Source: Benincasa hispida
Lineage: Eukaryota > Streptophyta > Magnoliopsida > Cucurbitales > Cucurbitaceae
Assembly (NCBI RefSeq): GCF_009727055.1
Contig: NC_052349.1
Span: forward strand, 96,353,421 to 96,417,420
DNA: 64,000 nucleotides
Direction: 5' to 3'
Part shown: in pieces, positions 25,146 to 35,665 of the stretch
Layout of the letters: each line of letters starts with the position of its first letter
Numbering within the stretch: the stretch's first letter is position 1
The notes under the pieces: model-generated
Database searches by the model: none
The model's input: the letters and a program-made list of their open reading frames with translations, nothing else
Told to the model about the DNA's origin: nothing
Position numbers and translations under genes: made by a program

Positions 25146-25826
25146 TAGTTTATATTGTATATGATACAATATTAAAACTATAGGTTATATGTTATATTTG
25201 ATACAACATATAATTTAATATAAATATAATATGATAAGTTAGTTATCATATTTATTTATATTATTTTATTATTTGGAATAATAACTATCCTATTTTCTCT
25301 CCAACCACCCTAGTGGGTGGTTATTCAATTTTGTGACAAAAAGAATAAAAGAAAATAGTTTCTCTTTTTCCTTCTAAGAGTAACGTGAGAATACCTACAC
25401 GATTGAAAGAGATTGCTAGACGATTAAGAATTACAGAAACGTTTTATCTTCTTCAATCTTCTTGTTCATTCATACTCAAACAATCCCTCTTAACCAAAAT
25501 AGTCAGAGCCCCCCACTCATGGGTTCTCACTCTGAAAATACCAAAGGCTCACTGTGATAGTGTCTCCGTTTGGTTCGAGAAGTTCTTAAAGAAAGTCTTT
25601 AAGAGGTTGCTGTGTTCGAGGCTCGTGACTGTTCGAGGGATTTACACGAAGAAAGATTCTTCAAAGGTGATATCCCTTGAACCTTTTTGCCTTGTAAAAA
25701 GCATGCTATAATTTGTTTATGAATGCATATCTTGTATGTACTGTAAATTTAGTTTTCAATAAAAATAGAATTTGGATGATCCGCTTCTACTCAAGGTTCT
25801 CCTTCAAAACGAGTTCCTTCATGAAT

Positions 25827-26523
25827 TTATCGAAATTAAATGTAATTGGAAAGTTTAAAATATTTAAATTACATGAAGAGGAATTTATGTTTGGATTAGG
25901 TATTTTATTAATTTAATATTTGATATTAAATTATTAATTAATTAATTAATTAATTTTTTTAATTAATTATTTAAATTAATTCATTTCAATTTTATGAAAA
26001 TTCAATTTTGGAAATTTTTTTTAGTTTAATTTAATTTAAGATAAAATTGAATTAAACTATAATTGAAATTGCAAATAGTGGAATTATCGAACATTTGATG
26101 GACTAATCCCAAAATCTACACCTAACCTACTATGTTATTGCCTTTTGAAGTATCAAATTGGTTGATAACTTAATGCTTGCATGTGTTTATTGAATAAATA
26201 GTTCAATTTCAAAAATTGAAAGAGGATGCATGCTAAGTTAATTGAAAATTCTGAGAATTTGTGAAATTCTCTTAAACTTTCTCCAATCCCAACTTCTGTT
26301 AAACTCAATTAAGAGTTTTCACCACTTAATCCAAGGCTTAAAATAGTAGAGAAGCCACTCTTAGTAGTCTGCTAGAGATTTAGAGTTCAATTTCATGGAG
26401 TTCAGTAGGAATCAACAAGAATTATACAAAAGGTATACATACATGAAACTCTCTTTCTATTAAATATTTTTTTAGTTCTTAATGATTTTGTTTGCTTATG
26501 CTTTATGCATATTTACTCTATCA
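25827..26523 (+). mobile_element. Solo Copia LTR of family C, second part
   Basis: Continuation of 9441-10611 after Copia B, ending TTTACTCTATCA. It contains an ATTA microsatellite near 25925-25960. Gypsy D LTR sequence resumes directly after it. Confidence 0.75.
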
Positions 26524-27121
26524 AGGAATCCATGTAGCATTCACATTGAGAGATGTTGAACTAAATCTGAACTAAGGAACATAAACACCAATGCATAACA
26601 CTAATACTTAGTTTGTAAATCAACATTCATACCCTTTTTATCTCACTTTCACCCTACTCACAAGCTTGTTACTCCCACTTGGGATCAACACATATCATCA
26701 GTACCAAAGACCAATTCATCCATAATTTTCCCTTCTCCCTCTGAACTCTTACTTCTTCTTGTATGCTTGCATTTAGATTAATGTACATAATTCACACTTA
26801 AGTAACTTCAAGAACCCTCTGCATTAGATTGAAAATAAAATCTACGTTAGACTACTCTAGAAACCCTGTGTTCGACCCTAGACTTACCAAGAAACCTAAG
26901 TTAGATTTATACTTGGATCTGATTTAGGAAAGTTTGTACACAATTCAAGGTGTGCTACATCCACTCCAACACATCACCTACTTTTCTTACTTAAAGAGAA
27001 GTTAATCCATCGCCAATTTTGTCATTCCTTCAATCCTCATTCATCTCCATTCATCTTATCCACTCATTGCCATTTTTATCTTCACCTATAGCACTTTTAG
27101 ACTCAAATCACGAGACGAACA
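26524..27121 (+). repeat. Gypsy D 5' LTR, second part
   Basis: It joins seamlessly to 9435 across the family C insertion. The block 'cctgtgttcgaccct' near 26865 matches the same place in 36757-38839. The conventional LTR end would be ACA at 27121, six bases before the primer-binding site, though the solo units of this family end further downstream. Confidence 0.7.
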
Positions 27122-27127
27122 AGTTTT

Positions 27128-27147
27128 TGACGAGGTTGCCGGGGATC
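27128..27147 (+). promoter_or_regulatory. Primer-binding site of Gypsy D (tRNA-Asp type)
   Basis: TGACGAGGTTGCCGGGGATC matches the tRNA-Asp complement TGGCGCCGTTGCCGGGGATC at 17 of 20 bases. The undamaged form is visible at 38733 in a related unit. Confidence 0.75.
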
Positions 27148-27245
27148 CTAGCAACAAAGCTAACCAGAATTTTGGTTTTGTATCTTTTACATAAAATTTC
27201 AAGCAAAGGAGTATTACAAGTTAAACCTAAACTTGTAAACATTTT

Positions 27246-28440
27246 ATGAGCAGGGAAAGTACTTCTGAACTCGTATACGACTTGGAGGTTAAGAGAACCA
27301 TTAGACGAAGGAATAGATCTAATCGTCATAGGAGGTTAAGGCAACAATAACAACAACAGATGATGGGCAATCAGATAAATTAGAACTTGGTTCAATAATT
27401 GGCAAATGTTGCCCTGAATCTGATCCTGATGGAAAACAATAGTACACGTCCAATGCGCGAGTACGCCTCACTGGTATTATATGACTATTTGCCAAGAATC
27501 ATATACCCGGCTCCTGACAGAATGAGGTTTGAGATGAAATCAGTGATGCTCCAAATGCTGCAAATAACAGGACAATTTGGACTTGCCCATGGCAAAGATC
27601 CCCATGCACATATGAAACACTTCTTGGAAACATGTAACTCATTTGTGATTCCTAGAATCACACCAGAAGCGTCTGTTCTTATTCCCATACTCACTACGTG
27701 ATGATGCCAAACAATGGGCGAGCTCTCTAGAGCCTGGTGAGATAACCACGTGGGATAAACTGGTGGAAAAATTCATGTAGAAAATTTTTCCTCCCATGGT
27801 CAACGCAAGAAACCGTCGAGAAATCATGAACTTTGAGCAAGGAGAGTATGAAATGTTAAGCGCCACATAGGAGAGATTCAAGGGGTTGGTCAAGAATTGT
27901 CCCAACCACGGACTACCCTTGACCGTTCAGATGGAAACTTTCTACGGAGGCTTGAACAGACCCTCCCAAATGGTAGTAGATGCAGCCGCAACTGGTAGCA
28001 TAATGGATAAATCATACAATGAAGCCAAGAAAATTCTAGACTGTATCGCCAAACATAATATGGAGTGGGTTGATGATGCCAACGACTCCAAAACAGATGG
28101 TAGAATGTGTTCTTAGAATACAATTGACACCAATGCGGTAACCACTCTGCATAAGTGGCTGAAATGAAAAATTTGTTGAAAAATTTATCGATGGAAAAAG
28201 AAACACATACACAAAGTGTGCACTAGGTGGACGCATTCAATCAACCCATGGTTAGCTGTGTAGCTTGTGGAGAACCACATACCTACAATGACTGCCTACA
28301 GAACCCACAGTCTGTCTGTTTCATAAAAAACAACCCACTCTCAAATACATACAACCCTGGATGGAGAAATCATCCTAATTTTTCTTGGGGAGGTCACCAG
28401 ATGAAGCAACATCATCCTAGAACGCATTAGCAGCCTAGGT
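27246..28440 (+). pseudogene. Gypsy D gag
   Basis: The frame from the ATG at 27246 reaches the retrotransposon gag domain: RPMREYASLVLYDYL, FEMKSVMLQMLQ, DPHAHMKHFLETCNSF. After a frame change near 27690 it continues with EKFMXKIFPPMVNARNRREIMNF, GLVKNCPNHGLPLTVQMETF and MDKSYNEAKKILD. A CCHC knuckle CVACGEPHTYNDC lies at about 28256-28294. Stops near 27345 and 27780 and at least one frameshift make it a pseudogene. The sequence is typical of plant Ty3/Gypsy elements of the Athila/Tat-like group (family inference). Confidence 0.85.
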
Positions 28441-28837
28441 AGGTTCGTCGCTTGGATTCCAACATACGCAGCAGTAACCACCTCAGCATTAGATCTTTAA
28501 TAGAACCTGACTTTGTAAGAGCACCTGACTTTGTAAGTCATTCACAATTAAGCACATCTAACTTGGGGAAAATGAGGTGCGTCTGAATGCACAATTTCCC
28601 CAATGCCTACAAAAAAAGAGTGACGAAAAACAATTCAAACGCTTCCTTGAAGTCTTTAAGCAATTACATATCAATATTCCACTCATAGAAGTGTTAGAAC
28701 AAATGCCAAGTTATGTAAAATTCTTGAAGGATGTTTTAACAAAGAAAAGAAAGATTAGTGAGTCGGAAGCCGTGGTGTTAACAAAGAAATGTAATGCGTT
28801 AATCAACAACAACATTCCCCGATAGTTTCACGATACG

Positions 28838-29194
28838 TTGCTCAATTGGGGGAATAGATGTGGGCACACATTGTGCGATCTAGAAGTTAGTATTAATCTC
28901 ATGCCCCTTTTAATTTTCAAGAAGCTTGGAATTAAAGAAGTTAGACCCACCTCTGTAACACTTCAACTCACTGATAGGTCTATCACATATCCTGAAGGAA
29001 AGGTTGAAGATGTTTTAGTAAAGGTTGATAAGTTTATATTTTTGGCGGGCTGTATCATCATAGACTATGAAGCTGATCGGGATGTCCCAATCATCCTTAG
29101 ATGCCCATTTCTGGCTATCGAAAAAGTTTTGATAGATGTGCATAAAGAAGAACTTACCATGGTGTGGACAATCAAAAAGTTAAATTTAATGTGA
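28838..29194 (+). pseudogene. Gypsy D protease
   Basis: This 118-codon open segment is the retropepsin-like domain. It reads LCDLEVSINLMPLLIFKKLG, where the family has Asp-Leu-Gly-Ala-Ser; the Asp is kept but the next residues are altered. RSITYPEGKVEDVLVKVDKF and DRDVPIILRCPFLA follow. The domain would cut the gag-pol polyprotein. It is cut off from gag by stops, and the DLG change suggests it is inactive. Confidence 0.82.
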
Positions 29195-29376
29195 TGAACG
29201 CATTAAAGTTCCTAGATGATGCGGAGCCTTGTCAACTTATTGATTCGATTCAATTGCCTGAAGAAAAAAACCTGGAAACGAACCAAGTCTATGAGGTCCA
29301 CGCATTGAGAAAGGATACAAGAAGATTTGAGCCGCTAAGTCTGGATGAGCAGCAGACAAAACTAACGCTCCCATAA

Positions 29377-30108
29377 TTGGAAGAGCCACCAACGCTCGAA
29401 CTAAAACCTCTTCCTGACCACTTAAAATACGCTTTTCTTGGAACTAACAATACGTTACCTATCATAATTTCAACTATTCTCTCTCAGTCTAACGAGCATT
29501 ATTTTTTGCAGATATTGAAAAAACATATGCATGCAATTGGTTGGACATTGACTGACATCCGAGGAATAAACCCATCACATTGTATGCACAAGATTATATT
29601 GGAGGAAGGAAAAACTTAATTTATTGAGCCACAACATAGGCTCAACCCTATCATGAAAGAAGTGGTAAAGAAGGAAATTATCAAGTGGCTCAACGTGTGG
29701 GTAATCTACCCCATTTCTGATGATAGTCTGGTAAGCCTAGTCCAATGCGTGCCAAAAAAAGAAGGCACCACTGTTGTAGTCAACAGTAACAACGAACTAA
29801 TACCATCCATAACTGTTATTGGGTGGCGCATATGCATGGGCTGTAGGAAGCTAAATGCGTCGACCAAGAAGGACAATTTCCCCCTTCCTTTCATTGATCA
29901 AATGCTTGACAGACTGGCTGGTACAGAGTTTTATTGCTTCTTAGATGGATACTTTGGATACAACCAAATTCTAATCGCTTCAGAAGACTAAGAGAAAAAA
30001 ACTTCACGTATCCCTTTAGAATGTTTGCGTTCCAACGCATGCCCTTTTGGGTTGTGCAATGCATCGGGAATGTTCCAAAGATGCATGATGACCATTTTCT
30101 CTGACTAT
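29377..30108 (+). pseudogene. Gypsy D reverse transcriptase, N-terminal part
   Basis: The RT entry reads LKPLPDHLKYAFLG, then KEIIKWLNVWVIYPISD, VQCVPKKEG, GWRICMGCRKLNASTKKDNFPLPFIDQMLDRLAG and YCFLDGYFGYNQI, followed by RMPFG and FQRCM-type residues in a shifted frame. The homology stops at 30108, before the YxDD box. Everything downstream (rest of RT, RNase H, integrase, 3' LTR) is missing and Copia A sequence follows, so this is a deletion breakpoint. Confidence 0.88.
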
Positions 30109-30404
30109 TGAAACTTCAAAAAGAGTTGTTGAAGATGTAAGCACTTCAACAAAAAGTTGTTGATGTTGCTTGATCTAGTCAAGCACATTCATCTCAAGAG
30201 TAAAAGGAGCCTTAATGTAGTGGGAGGGTTATTACCCAACCTGCTTGCTATTTGGGTTTAATTAAAACTCAAGTCGTCATACTAAATGATGACGTGGATG
30301 ATCCATTGACCTACAAGCAAACAATGGTTGACGTGGACAAAGATAAATGGATTAGAGGCATAAATCTAAAAATGGAGTCTATGTACTTCAATTATGTCTA
30401 AGAC
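30109..30404 (+). pseudogene. Copia A integrase-RT linker
   Basis: From 30109 the sequence matches the linker of Copia B near 19685-19990 ('cttcaacaa(g/a)agttgttgaag', 'atggagtctatgtacttcaa'). It is out of frame and carries stops. It is interrupted by the solo LTR at 30405, whose left duplication is 30400-30404. Confidence 0.75.
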
Positions 30405-30525
30405 TGTGAACCCCGAATCCCAATTTTACACTTAAGTGTGTTTTCTTATTTAAATTGTCTTAATTTTCCACTTAATTGTGTGTCCCTATTTAAATTTGTA
30501 TAAATAAGTTGAGTAGGTTGATGAG

Positions 30526-30563
30526 CTGTCTCTTATACACATCTAGATGTGTATAAGAGACAG
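30526..30563. other. Nextera mate-pair junction adapter (artefact)
   Basis: This is the same 38-base mosaic-end palindrome as 7042-7079. Genomic sequence is certainly missing or misjoined here, so the left part of the solo LTR is unreliable. Peptides starting MCIRDR from this spot are artificial. Confidence 0.98.
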
Positions 30564-31798
30564 GAGTGAAGAGAGCGAGACCAGCAAGAAAGTGGGAGAG
30601 AGCAACACTGCTGAGAGTGGAGAGAGCGACAATACAAAGAGCGGAAAGAGCGAGAGTGCCTATGCCTTAGCCTTTCTTTGTCCGATTCGAATGTCACGCC
30701 CACGCCTCGCCTATGCATTGAACGGCCGAGCAAGCTTTTGGGCGAAGTATTTGGACGCGTTGGGGTGGATTATGCATTTAAAAACCCTAATTTGAATACA
30801 AACAAAGCTTGAAGACGTAAGGGAAAACATCAATTAAAATTTAGGTGTCCAATTAAGAGAAATTCTTAAACCCTAAGAAATTATGTTGGATGTGTTTGGG
30901 AAGAACACATTGAACCAAGGTGAAGTTAGCTTACGTTGATAAAGTGAGGATTAAACATTTGGCTATGTAGCCAAGTAGGTGCTATCAATCGCATGAGCAA
31001 TTTGAATGCCTATAAATAGGGAGTTTGGATTTCATTTTCAAATCACACAAAAATCATATATTTCGTAGAGAAAGTAGAGGGCAGTGAGGGTTCAGAGGAA
31101 TGTGTCAACTTTGGACGAGGAGATCTTCTAATCTACTCGTGTGTTTGGAGTGATTCTAAATCCAACTGAAAGCTCTGAAAGTCTAGTTTTGAGAATAGGG
31201 CTGCCGGAGGAAAAGGATCAAATGAACTAGGCTGGAGGTTGAGAAGAAGGCAGAAGGGTCAGACTGTCGAATCAGTCTGAGCCAGTCTTGAAGATTTTAA
31301 GATTCTGGCCAAACCACGAAAAATTCTGAGCTGAAATTTCAAGGTAAGATTCCTAAGACATTTTAGAATAAGTTTGTAGAAGGAAGTATTTCCAAATAAG
31401 GTTATGAACTATAAGTAATCTAAGTTGTAATTTGAATATGGATTCTAGGGGTGAAAAAGGGACTCGAGGAGCTACTAGAGTGAAAAGTTCCTAAGAGTTG
31501 AGGTGAGTGGCTAAAATGTTTTCGAACTAAAATGTTTTTAAACTGTTTTGATTACAAACGTTTTATAGAAAGCATGTTTGCGAAAAATATTCTCATGCCT
31601 ACTAGTTTTCTAAAGTGGTTTCCAAGTAAGTTTGAATTGTGATTTGAACGCATGCATATTGTTGAAAAACTATTTACATATGTATATGTATTGATTTTAT
31701 CCAGCATGCGTTATCATCTTTAAAGCCATATTGTATATGTGTTATACTGTACATGCTTTAAAGAGAAAATTTGTTTATAAATAATTTTGGTAAAATGC

Positions 31799-31969
31799 GA
31801 TGTCGAAGTACAAGGAGAAGGCATCCACCCAACTAGATACTGAAGTACAAGGAGAAGGTATCTATTGGTACTGAAGTACGTTTGAGAAGGTACCAAGCCA
31901 ACGAGATACTGAAGTACGTTAGAGAAGGTATCCTAATAGCTCGATACTGAAGTACAAGGAGAAGGTATC
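31799..31969 (+). repeat. Five hairpin-forming tandem repeats
   Basis: Five copies of a 27-28 nt unit lie at 31799-31825, 31836-31862, 31867-31894, 31905-31932 and 31943-31969. Each has the core 'gaagtac' and ends that pair with each other (GATAC/GTATC in three copies, GGTAC/GTACC in the third, GATGT/GCATC in the first). They lie downstream of the TATA box, so they would be in the transcript. Confidence 0.85.
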
Positions 31970-32537
31970 TGAGCAGTAGTACCTAATGTGGCCACAGGTG
32001 AATAAAGTCAGAGATTGAGCAAAAGGGTTCTCTCTGGACTAGTAGTTGGTGTTGGGATTATTTTACCAGTTATACAGTACTTTGATTTGAGAAATGATTT
32101 TACTATTTTATGTTTAAAACAACTTTATATAATTTACGCTTGGAAAATATTTATGCTGCAAAAGTTTATATTTTAGATAAAACTATTTTATGAAATTATG
32201 CATGAGAATTAACTATGTTTTCTCGATCACACCTGAGCATAAGCTCACCCCGTTTTCAAATGATTTTGTTCTCCCCCCCCCCTCATCCACAGGTAGCAGT
32301 CAAATCCTTTGAAGATAGCTCAGTATCTGCTCTGCCACTAAAGGACCAAAAGACTTGTAACCATTTGCTAGGTGGTTACGGTTAATATTGTACACATGTT
32401 ACTATTGTTCATATAGAGACTAGGGTTTGTGGGTTTTGGGACCTGTAAATCTAGTGTTGTAATGACTCTAAACATATTAAGTTTCTAAGTTAATAAATTG
32501 TGGGCCTACAGCCATTTCGTTGCATATAATTTGTATT

Positions 32538-32551
32538 TGGTATCAGAGTTA
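32538..32551 (+). promoter_or_regulatory. Primer-binding-like site inside the LTR unit
   Basis: TGGTATCAGAGTTA matches the initiator tRNA-Met complement over its first 11 bases. It lies within the duplication-bounded unit, about 105 bp before its end. Confidence 0.55.
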
Positions 32552-32660
32552 TTCCGCAAGAGTTTTTAGGCAGTAAGTGTCAGCCTAAGGGTTGATAACT
32601 ACTGCAGTCACGCCCTTCTCTAGGCTAAGAGGGTGATCTGGGGTGTGGTGTGACAAAGAC

Positions 32661-34090
32661 CTTGTATATCAACTCAATGGAGCAAAACTTATAGGTTTCA
32701 AGTGAATTTACAAGAGAAAAAGAGATGTAAATGGAAAGATGCAAATCTTTAAAGCTAGATTAATGACAAATGGTTATACCAAGGTTAAGGAAATGGACTA
32801 TAAAGAAACTTTCAATCCTATTGCCATGCTTAAATCTATTCGTATTCTTTTGTCCATTGCCATATATTATGACTATGAAATATGACAGATAAACGTGAAG
32901 ACTTCCTTTTTTAATGGTAATCTTGATGAGACTATCTATATGTTTTAACCAGAAGGATTCGTTGAACAAGGTCTAGAGCAAAAGGTAAGCTTAATAGGTC
33001 TATTTATGGACTGAAATAAGCATCTCGATCTTGAAATATAAAATTTGATACTGCGGACAAATCTTATGGCTTTGATCAGAATGATGATGAACCTTGTGTT
33101 TACAAGAAGATCATTAACAATTTGGTAGCTTTCTTGGTGTTATATGTGGATGATATCCTACTTATTGAAAATGATGTAGGTTTACTGACTAATATTGAGG
33201 AATGGCTAGATGCTCATTTCTAAATGAAAAATTTAGGGTGAGACACGGTTTGTTTTAGGGATCCAAATCATTAGGGATCGTAAGAATAAAAGACTGGCCT
33301 TGTCTCAAGCATCATATATTAACAAAATGCTTGTGAGGTATTCGATGCAGAATTCCATAAAGGTTTATTACCTTTCAAGCATGGAATTATCTTGTCTAAG
33401 GAACAATGTCCTAAGACACTTCAAGAGGTTGAGGAAATGAGACGAATTTCCTATATACCTGCCGTGAGTAGCCTAATGTATGTCATGTTGTGTACTAGAC
33501 CAAACATTTACTATGCAGTGAGAATATCAATAGATATCAATCCAATCCAAGATTTGATCATTGGACGATGGTTAAAACTATTCTCAAGTACCTTAGGAGA
33601 ATGTGAAACTATATGCTTGTATATGGTGCTAAGGATTTAATGCTTACAAGATACACTAATTTTGATTTTCAAACTGACAAAGATTCTAGGAAATCCACAT
33701 CAGGATCAGTGTTCACTCTTAACGCAGAGGCTATAGTATGGCGTACCATCAAGCAAGATTGTATTGTTGGCTCTACCATGGAGGTAAAGTATGTAGCTGC
33801 TTGAGAAGCCGCTAAAGAAACTGTATAGCTCAGGAAATTTCTGATAGATTTGGAAGTAGTTCCAAACATGTCACTGCCCATTACCCTTTATTGTGATAAT
33901 AGTGGTATTGTGGCAAACTTCGAGGAGCCTTGAATCCACAATGAGGAAAGCACATCAAGCGCAAGTATCATCTCATTAGGGAGATTGTGCAACAGGGAGA
34001 TGTGATCGTCACAAAAATCTCTTCGAAGCACAATATTACTGATCTATTTACGAAGGTTATCACAACTAATTTTTTTTTAGGATCACCTGG
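32661..34090 (+). pseudogene. Copia A reverse transcriptase and RNase H
   Basis: The RT reading (YKRKRDVNGKMQIFKARL, YTKVKEMDYKETFNPIAMLKSI) parallels Copia B and keeps the YVDD box intact (LYVDDILLIEND, about 33140-33180). Stops near 32885, 32947 and 33222 and frame changes break it. RNase H follows (PNIYYAVR, TDKDSRKSTSGSVF, EVKYVAA) and ends with HNITDLFTKVI near 34060. Confidence 0.86.
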
Positions 34091-34201
34091 AGAGTCTAGG
34101 TCTATGGGATATGCATCATCTTGTCTAGGACAAATGGGGGTATTATGGGGTATGGAGTATGCTCTAGTTTATTGTATTGTACTGTACACTCCACTCGCTT
34201 T

Positions 34202-34217
34202 AGGACAAGTGGGAGAT
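34202..34217 (+). promoter_or_regulatory. Polypurine tract of Copia A
   Basis: AGGACAAGTGGGAGAT directly precedes the 3' LTR, which begins TATTAG where TGTTAG is expected. Confidence 0.8.
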
Positions 34218-35665
34218 TATTAGATTTAGTGTCCTAAATCCCATGGATCTTATAGTTTGTAATTTGTAAATACAAATTATTTATTTAATAAAATAAGAAG
34301 TTTTTTATTTAACATTTAGATTTCATTAACTCAATCCGATAAACTAAGATCCAAAGTTGTTTAATGTAACGTGAACAATATGTGGTAGACATACAAGTGG
34401 ATCATGTTTAAACAATAACCTAAATGGTTTGCAGTAGATGGATAAGGTTGGGTGCCTTATCCTGGTGACACTACAAATACAACCCACTTTGTAACTATTA
34501 CATGAGTTATAAGTGTAACAGACAATATGATCCATATTGTTCATGTGGATGCATGTGAGTGGAGGTATCCTATATAAAGCGTTTATACAAGATTGGGTTA
34601 TGAAATGATTGGTTTCTTTTTATAACACCGTTACTTGAAGAGACTAACATTTCATTAGGATGACCATAGTTAATGAATGTTGATTAATCTAATTAAAGCG
34701 TTTAATTGATTAATCTCGTATCATTGGTAGCTCACTAAGGGTAAAAATAAGGAATAATTGTTTTTCGAATAATTTGAACTGTTCAAATTATTTAAGAGAA
34801 TTCAAATTATTAATTATATTAATATGATTAATATGAAGTATAATATATATTGATACGTTATAATATTTAGTTAATTATAAATATGATTTATAATTAGAAC
34901 TATATAATATGCCAGAGATAAATATTTGAATGAGATTCAAATATTATTTATATAAATACTATAGGTTAAAATTTAATATGAATAGAATTCATATTAAAAC
35001 TGTAGGTTATAAGAGAGAGTTTCATTTTAATGTAATTATAATGCTTATAATATGGTCTATCAAATAGTTAGTTAACCATATGATATAAATATTATATTAT
35101 TAATATTAATTATAATATAATATTATTAAAATTAAAGTTAACTTCCGATGACAGGGGAGTTAATTCAGCAGAATGTGAGAAAGAGTTATTGTAACTCTGT
35201 CTCCCTCACTCTTCTCTATTATCTGTGTTTTACAAAAACACAGGATATAGAACACAAAAGTGATAGCAGACTGTAAAAACTCAGTCTTCCTCCAAAAGAA
35301 TTCTCTCTTGAAAATTCCTTCTACCAAAAAGATCTTTTAGTCCACACATCTAATTCCTTTTTTTCCAAAGAATAACAAGGATGATCATTTTTTGTGGTAT
35401 CCCTATTGAAAGTCTTTCATTGTTCATAGAGAGGCAAGTAGAGTTCCAATGTTCGTTACACTTCAAAAGGATTTGTGTAAAGAGGTTTTCCGTCAAGGGT
35501 AAGTTCTCTCTTTCTCAAATTCTCAATAGAAAGCATGCTTAGGTTTCTGCAATGTTTATCCTGTAATTTTCTAGCATGTCTGTTACTCTGCATTTTACAG
35601 TTCTTCAAATTGAATTTCGAATTGTACGATGTTCACGTACTTCCACAAGAAATCTAATTCCTTTA
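34218..35665 (+). repeat. Copia A 3' LTR
   Basis: This 1,448-bp LTR is homologous to 1-623 in its last part and has a start related to family B LTRs ('gtcctaaatc'). It ends TTCCTTTA at 35665. The first dinucleotide TG has become TA and the terminal TCA has become TTA, both simple C/G-to-T/A transitions. Confidence 0.88.

Larger units (their letters stand above)
10612..25821 (+). mobile_element. Copia element B, complete and nested
   Basis: The two LTRs (10612-12580 and 21552-25821) enclose leader, gag, protease, integrase, RT and RNase H in the Copia order. The perfect target duplication TGAAT flanks the element at 10607-10611 and 25822-25826. The 5' LTR is 1,969 bp. The 3' LTR has nearly the same length once its two insertions are removed. 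Coding regions carry many stops and frameshifts, so B cannot move by itself. Confidence 0.93.
21552..25821 (+). repeat. Copia B 3' LTR, twice interrupted
   Basis: It starts TGTTGGAGCTGATGCCC and ends GAGTTCCTTCA. It is split by the antisense solo LTR 21680-23718 and by the Mutator-type MITE 24917-25145. Removing both gives about 1.99 kb, close to the 5' LTR. The many substitutions against the 5' copy indicate an old insertion. Confidence 0.9.
30405..32655 (+). mobile_element. Solo Gypsy-type LTR unit, 2.25 kb
   Basis: The unit starts TGTGAACCCCGAATCCC and ends GGGGTGTGGTGTGACA, flanked by the perfect duplication AAGAC (30400-30404 and 32656-32660). The Copia A reading continues on both sides. 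A TATA box CCTATAAATAGGG lies near 31010. The termini resemble Tekay/Del-type chromovirus LTRs (inference). It contains an adapter artefact, a hairpin repeat array and, unusually, a primer-binding-like site 118 bp from its end. Confidence 0.88.

Noticed and set aside
30533..30795. Frames beginning MCIRDR and ending CLLYTSRCV
   Set aside because: They read through the adapter at 30526-30563. These peptides are typical of adapter contamination.
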